Of a stretch of DNA of 64,000 bases, positions 26,564 through 35,904 are shown piece by piece. The translations under genes and the position numbers were made by a program. Location of the stretch: contig JAJEGS010000011.1 of assembly GCA_022819745.1 (NCBI GenBank), positions 156,338 through 220,337 of the forward strand. The letters run 5' to 3'. Positions within the stretch are counted from its first letter, which is position 1. Each line of letters opens with the position of its first letter. This DNA comes from Candidatus Latescibacterota bacterium (GTDB taxonomy: Bacteria > Latescibacterota > UBA2968 > UBA8231). Below the pieces are notes generated by a model. That model searched no databases and was not told where the DNA came from. It saw nothing but the letters and a program-made list of their open reading frames with translations.

Positions 26564-26587
26564 CCTGCTCAAGAAAAATCCTAGGTT
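26560..26587 (+). promoter_or_regulatory. Putative promoter of tRNA-Ile2
   Basis: TTGACC (26560-26565), whose TGA is the dnaG stop codon, then 16 bases and TAGGTT (26582-26587), 16 bases before the tRNA. Confidence 0.45.
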
Positions 26588-26602
26588 TTTAACAACTTTA
26601 CG

Positions 26603-26679
<77 letters not shown>

Positions 26680-26742
26680 TTACTTTTCTCACATGCGCGG
26701 TTACGAGGATTGGGCAGCCAATTTTTGTAGCCGTTTTTTCTT

Positions 26743-28938
26743 ATGCAGAGCGTTATAGCCATCCTGCTATGGGTCACAGCCGTCTGGGGGCAAACGGACG
26801 CCGACGTCGATCGCGCAGATTCGCATTTTATGGCGACGGTGCTGGCGCGTCTCGCCCAGCGGGCCGATCCCATTGCCAACATCTATCTGAACAAAGCTCG
26901 CGTCGAGGGCCTCAGTTCCCTGCTGGGGCAACCGATGAGCGCGGTCAAGCGACTGAACATGCGCCTGCGGATTGCCCAAGAGCGGGTGCGAGCCGGGGAT
27001 TTGCGCGCGGGCATCGAAGAGATGCAAAGCGTGCTGGCAGCCGTAGAGGAAGGGCAGGTTCCGGCGACCGAGGGTTTTGTTTACATGCTGCACGACCAGC
27101 TCGCCATCGCCTATCTGCGCCTCGGAGAGCAGGAGAACTGTCTGCGCAACCACACCACGGATTCCTGCTTGCTGCCGATCCGCGGCGACGGCGTTCACAC
27201 CTTGCAGGAAGGCTCCCGCCGCGCCATCGAGCACTACACCATAAACTTGAACAAACGTCCAAGCGATTTGGGAACGCGCTGGCTGTTGAACTTGGCGTAC
27301 ATGACCTTGGGCGAATACCCGGAAGGGGTGCCAGAGCCTTGGCGCATTACCCCCCGTGTATTCGACGGCCACAGCGGCGGGATCCAGCGCTTCCGCGACG
27401 TGGCACCAGCGGCCGGAGTCGCGGCTATAGGCCTAGCAGGCGGCAGCGCAGTCGAGGACTTCAACGGCGACGGCCTGCTAGACATTGCAGTCTCCTCGTG
27501 GGGACTGCGCGATCCACTGCGCTACTTCCACAACGAGGGCGATGGCACGTTTACCGAGGCCACGACAGCGGCCGGGCTAGACGGTCAGATAGGGGGGATC
27601 AACCTCGAACAGGCCGACTACGACAACGACGGCGATGTCGATCTGCTCGTTTTGCGCGGAGCCTGGATGGGGGAAGAGGGCCGCATGCCAAACTCTCTGT
27701 TGCGCAACAATGGCGACGGCACCTTTGTGGACGTGACGCGGCGCACCGGCTTGTTCTCCTTGCACCCAACCCACGCAGCGGCCTTTGCCGACTTCGACAA
27801 CGATGGCTGGTTGGATCTGTTCGTCGGCAATGAGTCCGGCAAACAGCCCCATCCATGCCAGTTGTTTCGCAACCAAGGGGACGGCACGTTTGTCGATGTG
27901 GCCCCCGCAGTCGGCGTCAATCACGTGGGCTTTGTGAAGGGCGTTGCCTGGGGCGATATAGACAACGACGGCTTGATCGACCTATACGTATCTCAGTTCT
28001 ACCAAGAAAACGTCCTCTACCGCAACCTCGGCGACACAGCAGCGGGCTGGCGCTTTGCTGCGATGGTCGTCGCACCGGGGCCGAACGAGAGCTTCCCCAC
28101 TTGGTTTTGGGACTACGACAACGACGGCTGGCTCGACTTGTTCACCGGTGGCTACAATATGAACGATCTCGGCGACATGGCGCGTGCGTACCTCGGCGAG
28201 GAATTTGCCGCCGATCACGCCCATGTGTATCGCAACAACGGCGACGGTACCTTCAACGAGGTCACCGAAGCGCTGGGGAGCTTTGGCCAAGTCATACTAG
28301 CTATGGGTGCCAACTACGGCGACTTGGACAATGATGGGTTCCCCGACTGCTACGTCGGCACTGGGATTCCCGATCTGCGCTCCCTCACGCCCAACCGCAT
28401 GTTGCGCAACGACGGTGGCGCGCGATTCTTGGACGTCACCACGACAGGTGGCTTCGGCAACGTGCAGAAAGGGCACGGCGTGTCCTTTGCAGACCTCGAC
28501 AACGATGGAGACCAAGATGTCTTCGAGGTCATGGGCGGCGCTTTTGAGGGCGATCTCTACCAGAACGTACTCTACGAAAATCCCGGGCACGGCAATCACT
28601 GGCTGCGGCTGTTTCCCCAAGGCGTGCAGTCGAACCGAAGTGCTATTGGCGGCCGCGTGCGCGTACGCGTGCGACAACCAGACGGCAGCACTCGCGACAT
28701 CCATCACCTCATCGGCTCGGGTGGCAGCTTTGGGGCCAATCCGCTCGCACCCCACCTCGGGCTAGGGGATGCCACGGAACTGGAGTTCGTGGAAATCATC
28801 TGGCCTGCGACCCATAAGGCGCAGCGCTGGGCAGAGCTGAAGCTCGACCGCGCGTACTGTCTGCGCGAGGGCGACCCATCGGCGACTGAAGTGACCTTGC
28901 CAAAATTCCACTTTGCCACCGGGCACAACGGACATTGA
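26743..28938 (+). CDS. Secreted FG-GAP/VCBS repeat protein with ASPIC/UnbV domain (CRTAC1-like)
   Basis: 731 residues. A signal peptide runs to about 16 (VTAVWG-Q). A helical, TPR-like region (about 40-200) is followed by at least six FG-GAP/VCBS beta-propeller repeats marked by calcium loops of the D-x-(N/D)-x-D-G type (DFNGDGLLD, DYDNDGDVD, DFDNDGWLD, DIDNDGLID, DYDNDGWLD, DLDNDGFPD, DLDNDGDQD). The C-terminal ASPIC/UnbV region starts near 620 (NHWLRLFPQG). Such proteins are extracellular or periplasmic and numerous in Planctomycetes/FCB genomes; roles in adhesion or polysaccharide handling are proposed. No Shine-Dalgarno is evident before ATG 26743. Confidence 0.88.
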   Translation: MQSVIAILLWVTAVWGQTDADVDRADSHFMATVLARLAQRADPIANIYLNKARVEGLSSLLGQPMSAVKRLNMRLRIAQERVRAGDLRAGIEEMQSVLAAVEEGQVPATEGFVYMLHDQLAIAYLRLGEQENCLRNHTTDSCLLPIRGDGVHTLQEGSRRAIEHYTINLNKRPSDLGTRWLLNLAYMTLGEYPEGVPEPWRITPRVFDGHSGGIQRFRDVAPAAGVAAIGLAGGSAVEDFNGDGLLDIAVSSWGLRDPLRYFHNEGDGTFTEATTAAGLDGQIGGINLEQADYDNDGDVDLLVLRGAWMGEEGRMPNSLLRNNGDGTFVDVTRRTGLFSLHPTHAAAFADFDNDGWLDLFVGNESGKQPHPCQLFRNQGDGTFVDVAPAVGVNHVGFVKGVAWGDIDNDGLIDLYVSQFYQENVLYRNLGDTAAGWRFAAMVVAPGPNESFPTWFWDYDNDGWLDLFTGGYNMNDLGDMARAYLGEEFAADHAHVYRNNGDGTFNEVTEALGSFGQVILAMGANYGDLDNDGFPDCYVGTGIPDLRSLTPNRMLRNDGGARFLDVTTTGGFGNVQKGHGVSFADLDNDGDQDVFEVMGGAFEGDLYQNVLYENPGHGNHWLRLFPQGVQSNRSAIGGRVRVRVRQPDGSTRDIHHLIGSGGSFGANPLAPHLGLGDATELEFVEIIWPATHKAQRWAELKLDRAYCLREGDPSATEVTLPKFHFATGHNGH

Positions 28939-28963
28939 CTCAGTAGCCGTTGGAGGCTAATTT
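28935..28963 (+). promoter_or_regulatory. Putative promoter of tRNA-Val(CAC)
   Basis: TTGACT (28935-28940), which overlaps the stop codon of the preceding gene, then 17 bases and TAATTT (28958-28963), 14 bases before the tRNA. Confidence 0.55.
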
Positions 28964-28976
28964 AGAAAGCCCTCTT

Positions 28977-29053
28977 GGGCGATTAGCTCAGTTGGTTAGA
29001 GCGCCGGTCTCACATACCGGAGGTCCGCAGTTCAAATCTGCGATTGCCCACCA
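28977..29053 (+). tRNA. tRNA-Val, anticodon CAC
   Basis: 77 nt with encoded CCA. Acceptor GGGCGAT/ATTGCCC, anticodon stem CCGGT/ACCGG with loop CTCACAT giving CAC (codon GTG), T arm CGCAG/CTGCG. Apart from the anticodon arm and a few single bases it is the same as tRNA-Val(GAC) at 6522. Confidence 0.95.
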
Positions 29054-29058
29054 TCGTT

Positions 29059-29101
29059 AAAGGCCGTGCGAAGCGCATCTCAGCTTCCACGGCCTTTTTT
29101 T
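29059..29101 (+). terminator. Terminator after tRNA-Val(CAC)
   Basis: A perfect 10-bp stem (29059-29068 with 29088-29097) with a 19-base loop is followed by a run of seven T. Confidence 0.8.
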
Positions 29102-29108
29102 AGCGATA

Positions 29109-29139
29109 AAAGGGCACCTACCGCAAGTAGGTGCCCTTT
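29109..29139 (-). terminator. Terminator of the lamin-tail protein gene (possibly bidirectional)
   Basis: A perfect 12-bp stem (29109-29120 with 29128-29139) and 7-base loop lie just past the stop codon at 29155. Read on the minus strand it ends CCCTTTTATCG; on the plus strand it ends CCCTTTGTTCT. Confidence 0.75.
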
Positions 29140-29154
29140 GTTCTGCAATCCGCA

Positions 29155-29826
29155 CTACGGATATAGATGCCCTTTTACTGAAGCCCAAGACATCGGTAAA
29201 ATGTTCGTTCCCATGACGGGCTCGGGCTCACCCCCTTCCGGGAGCAGGTACGCAGGAATGGATCCCGGCGTACCCAACTCGCTGGCACCCGCATCCCAGC
29301 CGCTTTGTTCGGTCGCAGTCGCCCAGCTTTCGGGCTGGTCGCCGGGCTGGTCAAAGGCGATGCGCACCATAGCGCTTTTGCTGGCTGAGTCACCGGCGAA
29401 AGGGGCCCCGCGGCCATCGTCGGCTACGTCGATGAGCTGGCCCCCAGCTTGCGGGTCGCCATCGTATAGCTGTAAGAGCAGCTTGGTATTGGGCAGCGAA
29501 ACGGCGGCATCAACGTGCTGAGGCTCGACGGCGAGGAGGGAGTTTTTGTGATTGGCAGCGTAGTTAGCGATGAGAAAGGTCTGTCCGGCGGGGATCACCG
29601 CAGCGTCGAGGACGAACATCACCTTGTCCTCGTCGCCGCTGCGGTAGGTCAAAGTCCAGCCGACCAAATCAATCGCCGCATTGCTGGCGTTGTAGAGTTC
29701 GATCCACTCGTCGGCCGTAGATGCCGTACTACCCGACCACATCAACTCGGATATGACGACCGGGCCGGGTTGGGCCGCGACAGGTGCGGCGAAAGCGAAA
29801 AAAATAAAGGCAATAAAAGGACGCAT
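29155..29826 (-). CDS. Secreted lamin-tail domain protein
   Basis: 223 residues. Signal peptide to about residue 18 (APVAA-QPG). A lamin-tail (LTD) domain follows directly: VVISELMW (23-30), DEWIELYNASNAAIDLVGWTL (39-59) and IPAGQTFLIAN. LTD domains in bacterial exported proteins bind polymers or accompany nucleases and phosphatases; here it stands alone with a C-terminal Pro/Glu-rich tail. No sorting signal was recognised. TGGAGG lies five bases before the ATG. Confidence 0.88.
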   Translation of the reverse strand: MRPFIAFIFFAFAAPVAAQPGPVVISELMWSGSTASTADEWIELYNASNAAIDLVGWTLTYRSGDEDKVMFVLDAAVIPAGQTFLIANYAANHKNSLLAVEPQHVDAAVSLPNTKLLLQLYDGDPQAGGQLIDVADDGRGAPFAGDSASKSAMVRIAFDQPGDQPESWATATEQSGWDAGASELGTPGSIPAYLLPEGGEPEPVMGTNILPMSWASVKGHLYP

Positions 29827-29991
29827 GGCAGCCTCCAGGTTAAGGTGAGATGGTAATTGCCATGCGCTTAATGCAATATGCGTGCCTATATTTTCTGTTT
29901 TTTATATCATATTGTAAAATATACAAATACAAAATTCACACTGCGCGTATTAACCGTGCTCAGTGCGTCTATCCGGCAACAGTTCTGACAC

Positions 29992-31419
29992 CTATTCGAT
30001 ACAGAACGCGCGGGCTGTGAGCGCCGCGCACAGCTTCTGTTGCAGACCGCCGAAACCGCCATTGCTCATAAAAACCACCAAATCACTTGGACGGGCTTCC
30101 GCAGCTAAAAAAGCGGCCATTGATTCGACATCGGGCAGATAGTGCGCTAGCTTGCCGGTGGCACGGAGACGCTCTACTAAACGCTCGGGCGAAAAGGGTT
30201 CGTCGTCCCGGGCGCGTTCGGGACGGGGGACCGCAGTTGCGAAGAACGCGTCGGCCAAGGCAAATGCCTCGACGTAGCGATCCTCAAAGATAGCGCGGGC
30301 ATTGGTCGCGCTGGCCGGCTCGAAAACCGCAAGGAGCCTGCGTCCGGGATGGGACCGACGCAGTCCCTCTAGGGTGTGGGAGACTGCGGTGGGATGGTGG
30401 GCGAAATCGTCGATGAGGAGAACGTCGTCAATCAGGCCAATCTGCTCTTGTCGGCGTTTGACGCCAGCAAAGTTGGCTAGGGCCGCGCGCAGATCGCCGA
30501 CAGTCAAGCCAGCGTGGAAACCAGTGGCCAAGCTGGCCAAGGCATTGCAGACGTTGTAATCGCCGCTCAGCGGCAAGTCGAAAACCCCCACCTCTCGCCC
30601 CGACCGGCACAAGGTGAAGCGCGTCCTCTCGGCACTGGCCTGAAGGTTGGTGGCGCGCCAAAATGCGCCCTCTTCGAGGCCAAAGGTCTCCACCGGTGCC
30701 AGCGCGGCGGGGAGGAGTTCAGCGATATTGGGGTCGGTGCCGTTGGCTAGAATCAAACCGTTTTGCGGCACCATGTTGACGAGCTGACGGAAGGCCCTGA
30801 CGATTTCGGCAAGGTCTTGGTAGATGTCGGCGTGGTCGAATTCAATGTTGTTGACGATTAACACCTCAGGTAGGTAGTAGAAAAATTTCGCCCACTTGGC
30901 AAAAAAAGCGCTGTCGTATTCGTCGCCTTCGACGATAAAGTGCGCACCTTGACCGAGCCGGTAGGAGCGGTCGAAGTTTTGCGGCACCCCGGCGACGAGG
31001 AAGGAAGGATCTAGGCTGCAAGCGGTGAAGAGGTGGGCGATGAGCGCGGTAGTGGTGGTCTTGCCGTGGGTTCCAGTTACCACCACCGAGCGCTTGCCGC
31101 GGATGAAGAAATCGCGCAGCACTTCCGGCAGCGACGAGTACGGGATCCGGCGCGATAGTACGGCCTCGGCCTCTGGATTGCCGCGCGAGATTGCGTTGCC
31201 AATGACGACCAAATCCGGCGTCGGCACTAGGTGGTCCGCCGAAAAGCCGGTCCGCACGTCGATTCCCAAACTCTCAAGCATGGTGCTCATCGGAGGATAG
31301 ACGTGGCTGTCCGACCCGGTGACGCGATACCCCTGCTCGCGCAGCATACCGGCCAAAGACCCCATAGCTGTGCCGCAAGCGGCGATCAGATGAATGTGGG
31401 AACCCAATGGAAGCTGCAT
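29992..31419 (-). CDS. mpl: UDP-N-acetylmuramate:L-alanyl-gamma-D-glutamyl-meso-diaminopimelate ligase
   Basis: 475 residues (E. coli Mpl 457). The N-terminal Rossmann segment HIHLIAACGTAMGSLAGML, the ATP loop VVTGTHGKTTTTALIAHLF, and the Mur-ligase central and C-terminal domains (IDDFAHHPTAV, FEPASAT) are present; the AACGTAMG and AHHPTAV forms point to Mpl rather than MurC. It ligates recycled tripeptide to UDP-MurNAc, implying Dap-type peptidoglycan recycling. ATG 31419 is chosen because a TTGACA/TATATA promoter ends five bases before it, so the mRNA should be leaderless or nearly so. An upstream in-frame start at 31518 would run through the promoter. Confidence 0.95.
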   Translation of the reverse strand: MQLPLGSHIHLIAACGTAMGSLAGMLREQGYRVTGSDSHVYPPMSTMLESLGIDVRTGFSADHLVPTPDLVVIGNAISRGNPEAEAVLSRRIPYSSLPEVLRDFFIRGKRSVVVTGTHGKTTTTALIAHLFTACSLDPSFLVAGVPQNFDRSYRLGQGAHFIVEGDEYDSAFFAKWAKFFYYLPEVLIVNNIEFDHADIYQDLAEIVRAFRQLVNMVPQNGLILANGTDPNIAELLPAALAPVETFGLEEGAFWRATNLQASAERTRFTLCRSGREVGVFDLPLSGDYNVCNALASLATGFHAGLTVGDLRAALANFAGVKRRQEQIGLIDDVLLIDDFAHHPTAVSHTLEGLRRSHPGRRLLAVFEPASATNARAIFEDRYVEAFALADAFFATAVPRPERARDDEPFSPERLVERLRATGKLAHYLPDVESMAAFLAAEARPSDLVVFMSNGGFGGLQQKLCAALTARAFCIE

Positions 31420-31424
31420 GCCCG

Positions 31425-31454
31425 TATATACCGTTGGGGAGATATAGGTGTCAA
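31425..31454 (-). promoter_or_regulatory. mpl: Promoter giving a probable leaderless mpl mRNA
   Basis: On the minus strand a consensus TTGACA (31454-31449), 18 bases, TATATA (31430-31425), and only five bases to ATG 31419. There is no room for a ribosome-binding site. Confidence 0.6.
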
Positions 31455-31529
31455 GGGAATCGGCCGGTTTGTGTTCAGCAATCGGCGATTGTTTTATTGT
31501 GGAGGCACTTGCTTGCAAGAGAGGAGACT

Positions 31530-32498
31530 ATGGGCCAAGAGAAAGAAGCGGCAGAGGAGATTTTTCTGTCCCTCGTCATTCCCGTTTTCAACGAAGAGGA
31601 AAGCCTGCCTCATCTGTGGGACCAGATCGATAGCGCTCTGGCGACTGCGGAATGGTCCTGGGAGGCCATTTTCGTGGACGACGGGAGCACGGACGGCTCG
31701 TTTGCCGTCTTGGGCGAGTTGGCCAAGCAGCATCCGCAGGTGTGCGCCTTGCGCTTCCGCCGCAACTACCGCAAGGCCGCAGCCCTCGCCGCTGGCTTCA
31801 AGCAGGCGCGCGGCCAAGTCATCGTCACCATGGATGCCGACCTGCAAGACGACCCCCGCGAAATCCCTCGGCTGTTGGAAGAACTCAACCGCGATTACGA
31901 CTTGGTCTCAGGTTGGAAAGCCAAGCGCCGCGACCCGTTGAGCAAAACCCTCCCCTCCCGCTTGTTCAACTGGATCACCTCGCTAGTTTCCGGGGTGCGC
32001 CTGCGCGATTTCAACTGCGGCCTCAAAGCGTATCGGCGCGAGGTGGCCGAAGATGCACTGCCGTATCTATACGGAGAATTGTATCGGTTTTTGCCCGCCG
32101 TGGCCCACTGGATGGGCTATCGAGTCGGCGAGATCCCGGTACAACACCATCCCCGCCGCTTTGGCCATTCCAAATTCGGGGCCAAGCGGTTGCTAAACGG
32201 GTTTTTAGATCTGCTGACCGTGACCTTCGTCGTGCGCTTTATGACCATGCCCATGCACGTCTTCGGCAGTTTAGGGCTCTTCTCCACGCTTTGCGGATCG
32301 GTCATCTGCGCCTATGTGGCCTTGCTGCGCTACGAGCACGGCAACATCCAAAACCGTCATCCACTGCTCATGCTGGGCATCCTGCTGATCATCGTCGGCA
32401 TTCAGTGCTTCTCCATCGGCTTCTTAGGAGACATGATCGCCAGCATGCACCAGCGCGGCGGGCGCACCCCGCGCATTGCCGAGCGCTTAAACGGGTGA
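31530..32498 (+). CDS. Polyisoprenyl-phosphate glycosyltransferase (DPM1/GtrB-like GT2)
   Basis: 322 residues. N-terminal GT-A domain: LSLVIPVFNEEESL (12-25), FVDDGSTDGS, MDADLQDDP (DxD metal site) and the GHSKFG motif before two C-terminal transmembrane helices (about 235-265 and 275-305). This layout is that of enzymes that load sugars onto undecaprenyl phosphate (GtrB, ArnC, DPM1 type). ATG 31530 has GAGGAG four bases upstream; a longer frame from 31407 would overlap the mpl promoter region. The stop overlaps the convergent hisC end by 12 bases. The sugar is not predictable. Confidence 0.92.
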   Translation: MGQEKEAAEEIFLSLVIPVFNEEESLPHLWDQIDSALATAEWSWEAIFVDDGSTDGSFAVLGELAKQHPQVCALRFRRNYRKAAALAAGFKQARGQVIVTMDADLQDDPREIPRLLEELNRDYDLVSGWKAKRRDPLSKTLPSRLFNWITSLVSGVRLRDFNCGLKAYRREVAEDALPYLYGELYRFLPAVAHWMGYRVGEIPVQHHPRRFGHSKFGAKRLLNGFLDLLTVTFVVRFMTMPMHVFGSLGLFSTLCGSVICAYVALLRYEHGNIQNRHPLLMLGILLIIVGIQCFSIGFLGDMIASMHQRGGRTPRIAERLNG

Positions 32499-33551
32499 TA
32501 GCTCTTTTAGAGCCGCCAACAGCGCGTCTATCTCTGCATCCGTACCCACCGAGATTCGCAGGCAGTCCGCCAAGCGCGGCGGTGTGGCAAAGTAGCGCAC
32601 CAAGATCCGGCGCTCTTTGAGTTCCGCGTAGAGTTCGGCAGCGGCGCAGCTAGCCCAGCGCTCGCCGAGCCTAGCGAGCACGAAGTTCGCCTGCGAATCC
32701 CACACGTAAAAACCCAACGTCCGCAGCTCAGCACACAGGCGTGCGCGCGTCGCGCAGACGCGGGCGGCGTTTGTGCGCATCGCGTCTATATCCTCTAGGG
32801 CTGCCTCGGCGGCTACCAAGCTCAGCCGATTGAGATTGTAGTGGTCCTTGACCTTCCACATCCCCTCAATCAGTGCGGCTGGGGCAAAGGCAAAACCAAT
32901 GCGCATACCGGCGAGGGAAAAAGATTTGGACATGGTGCGCACGACGATGGCATTGGGATGCTCTTCAATGAGCGGAACGCAGCCACCCTGCGAAAAATCG
33001 ACATACGCCTCGTCCACGACCAAGACGCCGTCAACCCGCGCACAGAGCGCGGCGATTTGGTCGTAGGGCACGAGGGTGCCCGAGGGTGCATTGGGATTGG
33101 CGAGAAAAGTGATGCGGGCCCCGGGCACGGCTAGGCCTTCGGGCAGGGAGAAATTCTCGCCGAACTCGACCGGCACTGCCTCCGCTCCTTGGATGTCGAT
33201 CAGGGGCTTGTAGTAGCCGTACGTGGGATGAGGATAGGCGATTTTGTCGCCCTCGCCGGCGAAGCTGCGGATGATGACGTTGAGCAGCTCGTCTGAGCCA
33301 TTGCCGACCATAATCTGCTGGGGGGCGATGGCGAATACCTCGCCCAACTTGCGGCGCAAGGCCCAAGCGTCTGGGTCGGGATAGAGGCGCAGATCAGCCG
33401 CGCAGGCTTCGCGCAACCGCGCAAGCACTAAGGGGGAAGGCGGATAGGGGTTTTCGTTGGTATTGAGCTTGATGTAGCCCTTTTCGCGGGGCTGTTCGCC
33501 AGGGACATACCCGCGCAGGCGGGCGATATTGGGGCGGAACAGGTTCGACAC
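32487..33551 (-). CDS. hisC: Histidinol-phosphate aminotransferase
   Basis: 354 residues. PLP fold-type I landmarks are TNENPYPPSP (31-40), GNGSDELL (83-90), ANPNAPSG (151-158), DEAYVDF (180-186) and the Schiff-base Lys209 in MSKSFSLAGMRIGF. It converts imidazole-acetol phosphate to histidinol phosphate. Start is GTG 33551, two bases after the rel stop, so the two genes are probably cotranscribed. No other his genes are nearby; some relatives act on other amino acids. Confidence 0.93.
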   Translation of the reverse strand: MSNLFRPNIARLRGYVPGEQPREKGYIKLNTNENPYPPSPLVLARLREACAADLRLYPDPDAWALRRKLGEVFAIAPQQIMVGNGSDELLNVIIRSFAGEGDKIAYPHPTYGYYKPLIDIQGAEAVPVEFGENFSLPEGLAVPGARITFLANPNAPSGTLVPYDQIAALCARVDGVLVVDEAYVDFSQGGCVPLIEEHPNAIVVRTMSKSFSLAGMRIGFAFAPAALIEGMWKVKDHYNLNRLSLVAAEAALEDIDAMRTNAARVCATRARLCAELRTLGFYVWDSQANFVLARLGERWASCAAAELYAELKERRILVRYFATPPRLADCLRISVGTDAEIDALLAALKELSPV

Positions 33552-33553
33552 GA

Positions 33554-35731
33554 CTAACTGTTTGGCGGCTCATCTACGCGCAGCACTTCCAAAACGCCCT
33601 CGACGTGCTCGATTTGGTCTATAGCTTGGCGCAGTTGATCATTGTCGGCAACGTCAATCCAGAAGTCCTGTTCGGCGATGTGGCCATCGGTGCTGGTAGT
33701 GGCGTCGCGGATGTTGGAGCCAGCGTCGCTGATCGCCTTCGAAATGTCCGCCAGCAAGTACGTGCGGTCCCGGCTACGAGTGCGCAGATGAACGGTAAAG
33801 ATCGGTTCATCCTCCATTTCCCACTCAACCGTGAGTAGGCGGTCTGGCTCGGCGGAAATCCGGCCGATGTTGGGGCAGTCGGTGCGGTGGACCGTAACGC
33901 CGCGGCCTCGGGTAACTAAGCCGACAATCTCATCGCCCGGGATGGGACCACAACACTTGCCAAAGCGGATCATCAAGTTTTGCATCCCTTGGATGCGAAT
34001 ATCTCTGCGGTCTAGGGGTCGGAACGCACGCCGCATAGGCTTGAGCGGGGCTATGCGGCCGATAACCTTGCCGATTGACAGGTCCCCATTGCCGAGGGCA
34101 GCATAAAGGTGCTCGGCGTCGCGGAACCCAAACTCCTTAGCCACGGCATCGAGATCAGGTGAGCCGGCGGCCCGATAGGGCTTCAACCCTCTGTCGAGCT
34201 CATCCTTGCCAAGGCGCACGTTGTGGTCGTATTGCTCCTCCCGTAGCCAGCGGCGGATAGCTTGGCGGGCCTTGGCGGTCTTGACTTGGTCCAGCCAAGC
34301 GAGTTTGGGTTTTTGCTGCGGCTTCGTGACAATCTCCACGATTTCGCAACTACTCAACGTCGTACTTAGTGGCACGACTCGGTCGTTTACCCTGGCCCTC
34401 TCGCAGTGCAGCCCAATGTCGGTGTGGATGGCAAAGGCGAAGTCGATTGGCGTGGCTCCCTTGGGTAGCTGATGTGGGTCGCCTTTGGGGGTAAAGACGA
34501 CAATCTCGTCCTGAGACGCCAACTCGGCCTTCAGGTTTTCCATAAATTCGAGCGGGTTGGGGGCCTCCTGTTCCCAGTCGCCAAATTGTTTCAGCCAACT
34601 CAGATTGAAAGCGCCGGGCACTTTGTTGTTGGATTTGTAGCGCCAGTGAGCGGCGATGCCGATTTCAGCCGTGTCGTGCATCTGCGCGGTGCGGATTTGC
34701 ACTTCGACGTATTGACCTTTGGGGCCGAGCACCGACGTGTGTAGCGACTGGTACATGTTGCTCTTGGGTGTCGATATATAGTCTTTGAAGCGCATGTTGT
34801 TGGGGGTGTAAATATCGTGGACCAAACCGAGGATTTGATAGCATTCGCCTACGGTGCCAGTGATGATGCGCACGGCCAGCAGGTCGTAGATCTCCTCAAA
34901 GGACTTGCCGCGTACCTTCATCTTATTATAGATACTGTAGAAGTTCTTGGCGCGGCTCGTAAATTCGGCCTTAATGCCATCGGCGTGCAGGCGTTCCTCA
35001 AGAGGGATCTGAAATTCCTTTATATCGTCTTCGCGCTCTTGACGCGTCATAGCCACCTTGTTGCGCAACTCTTGGTACATTTCGGGTTCGAGAAACTTGA
35101 GGCTTTGGTCCTCCAGTTGCCAGCGGATCAGCGCAAACCCAAAGCGACGGGCCAGCGGCGCGTACACTTCGAGCGTTTCCCGTGCCGTGCGCTCGCGGGA
35201 TTGGAGGCTTAGGTATTGGAGCGTGCGCATGTTGTGCAATCGATCAGCCAGCTTAATGAATATGACGCGAATGTCCTTGAACATGGAGATCAGCAACTTG
35301 CGATAGGTCTCGGCTTGGCGCTCCTCGCGGCTTTCGCAGGTTATCTGATCGATTTTGGTAACCCCGTTGATCAGTTCGGCGATCTCTTCGCCGAATTGTT
35401 CGGCGACCTCCGCATACGTGGCCGGCGTATCCTCGATGACGTCGTGCAAGAGCCCGGCGGCGACCGTAGTGTGGTCCATGCGGAGTTGCGCTAAAATTCG
35501 GGCCACTTCGACGCAGTGGGCTATGAACGGCTCGCCGGACTTGCGGATCTGGTCCTTGTGATGCTCCTTGGCAAAGTGGTAGGCGCGGTTGATCAGCGCG
35601 AAATCGGCTTGGTCGTTGTAGGAGAAGACCTCGATCAGCAGTGCTTCCAGCCGCTCTTCGTCGCCTGCCTGCTTGACGAGCTCGTCCAAGTGATTATGAG
35701 CCGGAGGATATGTGGAAGTGGTTTCGACCAT
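33554..35731 (-). CDS. rel: Bifunctional (p)ppGpp synthetase/hydrolase, RelA/SpoT family
   Basis: 725 residues in the long RSH order: HD hydrolase (about 45-200, with AHCVEVARIL His72 and LLHDVIEDT His96-Asp97), synthetase (about 245-360, with FKDYISTPKSNMYQSLHTSV and EVQIRT), TGS (about 395-460), helical/zinc-like region and a C-terminal ACT domain (about 650-725). The complete HD site and the synthetase motifs suggest both activities, setting the stringent response. A weak AGGA precedes ATG 35731. It is divergent from the NusG-II gene. Confidence 0.96.
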   Translation of the reverse strand: MVETTSTYPPAHNHLDELVKQAGDEERLEALLIEVFSYNDQADFALINRAYHFAKEHHKDQIRKSGEPFIAHCVEVARILAQLRMDHTTVAAGLLHDVIEDTPATYAEVAEQFGEEIAELINGVTKIDQITCESREERQAETYRKLLISMFKDIRVIFIKLADRLHNMRTLQYLSLQSRERTARETLEVYAPLARRFGFALIRWQLEDQSLKFLEPEMYQELRNKVAMTRQEREDDIKEFQIPLEERLHADGIKAEFTSRAKNFYSIYNKMKVRGKSFEEIYDLLAVRIITGTVGECYQILGLVHDIYTPNNMRFKDYISTPKSNMYQSLHTSVLGPKGQYVEVQIRTAQMHDTAEIGIAAHWRYKSNNKVPGAFNLSWLKQFGDWEQEAPNPLEFMENLKAELASQDEIVVFTPKGDPHQLPKGATPIDFAFAIHTDIGLHCERARVNDRVVPLSTTLSSCEIVEIVTKPQQKPKLAWLDQVKTAKARQAIRRWLREEQYDHNVRLGKDELDRGLKPYRAAGSPDLDAVAKEFGFRDAEHLYAALGNGDLSIGKVIGRIAPLKPMRRAFRPLDRRDIRIQGMQNLMIRFGKCCGPIPGDEIVGLVTRGRGVTVHRTDCPNIGRISAEPDRLLTVEWEMEDEPIFTVHLRTRSRDRTYLLADISKAISDAGSNIRDATTSTDGHIAEQDFWIDVADNDQLRQAIDQIEHVEGVLEVLRVDEPPNS

Positions 35732-35904
35732 GGGATCCTGTATTTTCTATTTGCCTGTCAATATAAACATAAACACACAAGTACAGAAAAAAACAAGGAC
35801 TGAACTTACTCAATATACTACATATCGTGTAATAATTCGCTTGAAACGAGAGTTTGCACACGCGGTAGAAGTTACATTAAAATGGGCGGAGAAAAGGACG
35901 CAGG

